Shown here: piece after piece, positions 61,703 through 64,000 of the stretch
Position numbering within the stretch: position 1 is the stretch's first letter
Layout: each line of letters begins with the position of its first letter
NCBI RefSeq assembly: GCF_016937655.1
Contig: NZ_JAFHKL010000002.1
Location: 248,001-312,000 of the forward strand
Source of the DNA: Chromobacterium alkanivorans
GTDB taxonomy: Bacteria > Pseudomonadota > Gammaproteobacteria > Burkholderiales > Chromobacteriaceae
DNA: 64,000 nucleotides
Direction of reading: 5' to 3'
The notes under the pieces: model-generated
The model's input: only the letters and a program-made list of their open reading frames with translations
The model's database searches: none
Told to the model about the DNA's origin: nothing
Position numbers and translations under genes: made by a program

Positions 61703-64000
61703 ATGAAATTTTCACTCGATGCCGGCTACGGCTGGCTTGCGTCCTTTCAGCAGCAAGGGCTGTTCCGCCTTGACCAGCTGACGCCGGACACGCCCTCATG
61801 CTCGTTTCCCATCGCGCTGCAGATCAGCGGCGCGCTGGATGTCGCGGCATTGGAAACGGCCCTGGCCGCGGTCGTGGCCAAGCATGAGGCCTTGCGCAGC
61901 ACGCTGGCCTGCGACGGCGACGAACTGCGTTGCTGGACGCGGCATGCCTGGCCCGGCCCCTTGCTCCAGCTAAGGCGCCTGGAGCCGGACAGCGGTAACA
62001 AGGCCGAGCTGGACGCGGCCGTCCGGGACATCGTCCGCCGCCCCTTCGATCTGGCGACCGGGCCCTTGTTTCGCTTCGTTCTCCTTCAGCAGGCGGAGAC
62101 GGAAGCGCGCCTGCTCATGGTGTTCCACCAGGCCGTTTTCGACGCCTGGTCGACCGGCATCCTGGCAGCGGACCTCGAAACGGCCTATGCCGCCGCCTTG
62201 AGCGGCGGCGACGTCGAACTCGCGCCGAACGCGCTCGATTACGCGGATTTCGCTCATTGGCAGCGCGAGCCGTCGCGCGCCGGCGCGTACCAACGGCCGC
62301 CATCGAACGCGGACAAGATACGGACAGACGGCGCCGAGTTGGCGCTCAAGCTTCCTTCCGAGCTGGAACAAGCGCTGCGCCGGCTCCAGCAGGAAACGGG
62401 AGAGACCTTGTTGGCCGTGTTCTCGTCCTTGCTCGGTCTTTTCCTGGGCGCGCAAAGCGGCCGGGATGAGGCCCTGATCGACGCCTTCGTCCCGGGACGG
62501 AGCCATGCGGAAGACCATGAAATCATCGGCCTGTTCGAACACCCGCTCCCGCTGCGGCTGCGCCTGGACGCCAAGCCCAGCCTGCTGGAGGTGCTGGATC
62601 AAGTCCGTGAGCAGGCCTTGCCGGGATTCGAAAACCAGAACACCTCGTTTGAAAAACCCGTCGCCGCGCCGACTCCCCCCTCCTTGGCCCGCCCCCAGTT
62701 CCAAGCCGCCGCGCGAGTGCAGAAACGACCGCGCTGGCGTCTCGCCGGACTGCGGCTGGCGGAGCAAGCCGCGCATGCCGGAACATCGAAGCGTGACTTG
62801 AGCTTTGTGCTGGATGAACGCGACGACGGCCTGTGGCTGGCGCTCGAGTACGCCGGCGCCGTGTTCGAAGCCGCTGCCGCCCAGCGGCTGTTGCACGGGC
62901 TGGTCCAGTTCGCCGCGCCATGCCTGGCCGAGCCTTCCCGCCGGCTTGACGAATGGCCGGCGGCCGATCAGCTAGACCTGACCCTGAACGGATCATGGCG
63001 GGACGGCGACGAGGCCGCCGAGCCGGGCCTAAGCCAGGCCGACGCCGGACTCGGCCAGCTGTCCAGCAATCAGCAAAGCCTGTATTTCTTCGAGAAACTG
63101 GCCCCGGACCGCGCGCTGTACAATGTCCCGCTGCATCTGGAGATGCGCGGCCAGCTGGACCCCGCCCGCCTGGAAGCGGCCCTGAAGCAGTTGCTGAGCC
63201 GCCATCAAGCCTTATCCACGCGCTTTGTGGAAACCCCGTCCGGCCTGCGCCAGGAAATCGGCGCGCCGCCCTCGCGCCTTCTCGAGACAGCGGACCTCAG
63301 CCAACTGCCTCAGGAGAGCCGCGACGCCGGCTTCGCCAGCCTGGAACGGACTTTCAGCTCAACGGTCTTCGATCTCGCCGCCGGCCGGCTGTGCCGCTTT
63401 TGCCTGGTGCGCCGCGACCGCGAGCACAGGGCCTTGTTGATGGTGTTTCACCACATGGTGTTTGACGGCCATTCCGCCCAACTATGGCTGCGCGATCTGC
63501 GCGCCCTGCTGCGGGACGGCGCCTTGCCCGCGGCCGGCCCGGCGACGACCGTGAGGGAAGCCGCCGCCGAAGAGCGGGCCTGGCAACGCAGCCGCGATTA
63601 TCAAACGGAACTGAACCGCTGGCTCGACCGCCTGACCGGAACCGCGACGCCGCTCAATCTCAGACCGGATCGCCCGCGTCCGATGCGGCGCGACTACGCC
63701 GGCGCCTTTCTGGAATGCGCCTTGCCCCAGGCGCTGCTGGGCGAACACATCCAGCGCGCCGCCCAGCTCGGCGCCTCGCCGTTCATGGCCGTCGCCGCCC
63801 TGCTCGCCGGCTATCTGTCCGCGCGCGGCCATCAGGCCGACGTCTGCATGGGCTTCCCCCATGGCGGGCGCGGCGACGGCGCGACCGAGGAAACGATAGG
63901 CAATTTCGTCAATTTGCTGGCCTTGCCGCTGCGGATCGAGGCCGCCGACACCCCGCGCAAGCTCATCGAGAAAACGCGCCAAACCGCCCAGGCCAGTTAC
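61703..64000 (+). CDS. Nonribosomal peptide synthetase 3, N-terminal part (degenerate C, then C; partial)
   Basis: An ATG at 61703 (MKFSLDAGYGWLASFQQQGL) opens a frame that stays open to the window edge, 766 aa so far. Residues about 10-430 form a condensation-like domain whose active motif is HQAVFDA (His142-Gln143) instead of HHxxxDG, so it should not make peptide bonds. A second C domain starts near residue 450 with LGQLSSNQQSLYFFEKLAPD and has an intact HHMVFDG at 583-589. Later domains are outside the window. The gap to the hydroxylase is 108 bases. AAGG upstream is a modest ribosome-binding site. Confidence 0.88.
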   Translation, partial: MKFSLDAGYGWLASFQQQGLFRLDQLTPDTPSCSFPIALQISGALDVAALETALAAVVAKHEALRSTLACDGDELRCWTRHAWPGPLLQLRRLEPDSGNKAELDAAVRDIVRRPFDLATGPLFRFVLLQQAETEARLLMVFHQAVFDAWSTGILAADLETAYAAALSGGDVELAPNALDYADFAHWQREPSRAGAYQRPPSNADKIRTDGAELALKLPSELEQALRRLQQETGETLLAVFSSLLGLFLGAQSGRDEALIDAFVPGRSHAEDHEIIGLFEHPLPLRLRLDAKPSLLEVLDQVREQALPGFENQNTSFEKPVAAPTPPSLARPQFQAAARVQKRPRWRLAGLRLAEQAAHAGTSKRDLSFVLDERDDGLWLALEYAGAVFEAAAAQRLLHGLVQFAAPCLAEPSRRLDEWPAADQLDLTLNGSWRDGDEAAEPGLSQADAGLGQLSSNQQSLYFFEKLAPDRALYNVPLHLEMRGQLDPARLEAALKQLLSRHQALSTRFVETPSGLRQEIGAPPSRLLETADLSQLPQESRDAGFASLERTFSSTVFDLAAGRLCRFCLVRRDREHRALLMVFHHMVFDGHSAQLWLRDLRALLRDGALPAAGPATTVREAAAEERAWQRSRDYQTELNRWLDRLTGTATPLNLRPDRPRPMRRDYAGAFLECALPQALLGEHIQRAAQLGASPFMAVAALLAGYLSARGHQADVCMGFPHGGRGDGATEETIGNFVNLLALPLRIEAADTPRKLIEKTRQTAQASY

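Overview
The window looks like chromosomal DNA of a GC-rich betaproteobacterium, most likely a Chromobacterium-type member of the Neisseriales. This rests on the bamD/rluD/pgeF neighbourhood, the style of the housekeeping genes and the large NRPS locus; it is inference, since no rRNA or other decisive marker is present. Most of the sequence is GC-rich. About 12.1-17.7 kb is clearly AT-rich and has the look of an acquired island.

Layout. 1-6.2 kb is core genome: the 5' end of purL (minus), glnB, a conserved hypothetical gene, a secreted HAF-repeat-like protein, bamD, then rluD and pgeF; bamD and rluD have overlapping, oppositely oriented start codons. 6.2-12.1 kb holds class Ia ribonucleotide reductase genes nrdA and nrdB, separated by three small genes; two NrdR-type boxes and two DnaA-like boxes lie upstream of nrdA. 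12.1-17.7 kb is the AT-rich island, a three-gene minus-strand operon that I read as an ABC-three-component (ABC-3C) conflict/defence system (nuclease-like effector, middle component, SMC-like ATPase). It is flanked by remnants of sbcC and of a BRCT-family gene. 17.9-18.0 kb can fold into a 140-nt four-way-junction structure. 18-21.4 kb is a LysR regulator with an EthD-like protein and an MHS-family transporter. 21.6-25 kb is a large CHASE3/PAS/GAF/GGDEF/EAL protein, followed by a porin fragment.

25.7-39.8 kb is one minus-strand operon of three giant genes (2391, 1259 and 1032 aa). I cannot assign them to a characterised family. They lack obvious signal peptides. The first contains an OmpA-like stretch, the second FnIII-like and Pro/Gly-Ile-rich stretches, and the last a phospholipase-D-like domain without its catalytic His/Lys. 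This is the strongest candidate for an undescribed system. 40.1-42.8 kb encodes an MHYT/PAS hybrid histidine kinase.

43.3 kb to the right edge is a nonribosomal peptide synthetase locus running off the window: mbtH; NRPS1 (A-T-C-A-T-C-A-T-E); NRPS2 (C-A-T-C-A-T plus a vestigial C domain); a CmlA-type diiron beta-hydroxylase; and NRPS3, which opens with a catalytically degenerate C domain followed by an intact one. The A-domain codes suggest an aromatic residue, Ser, an epimerised residue, Ser and one more residue, with a beta-hydroxylated residue probable. The two Ser modules share about 2.2 kb of nearly identical DNA. A small MITE-like repeat is intact at 43.0 kb and present as fragments at 6.2 and 53.3 kb.
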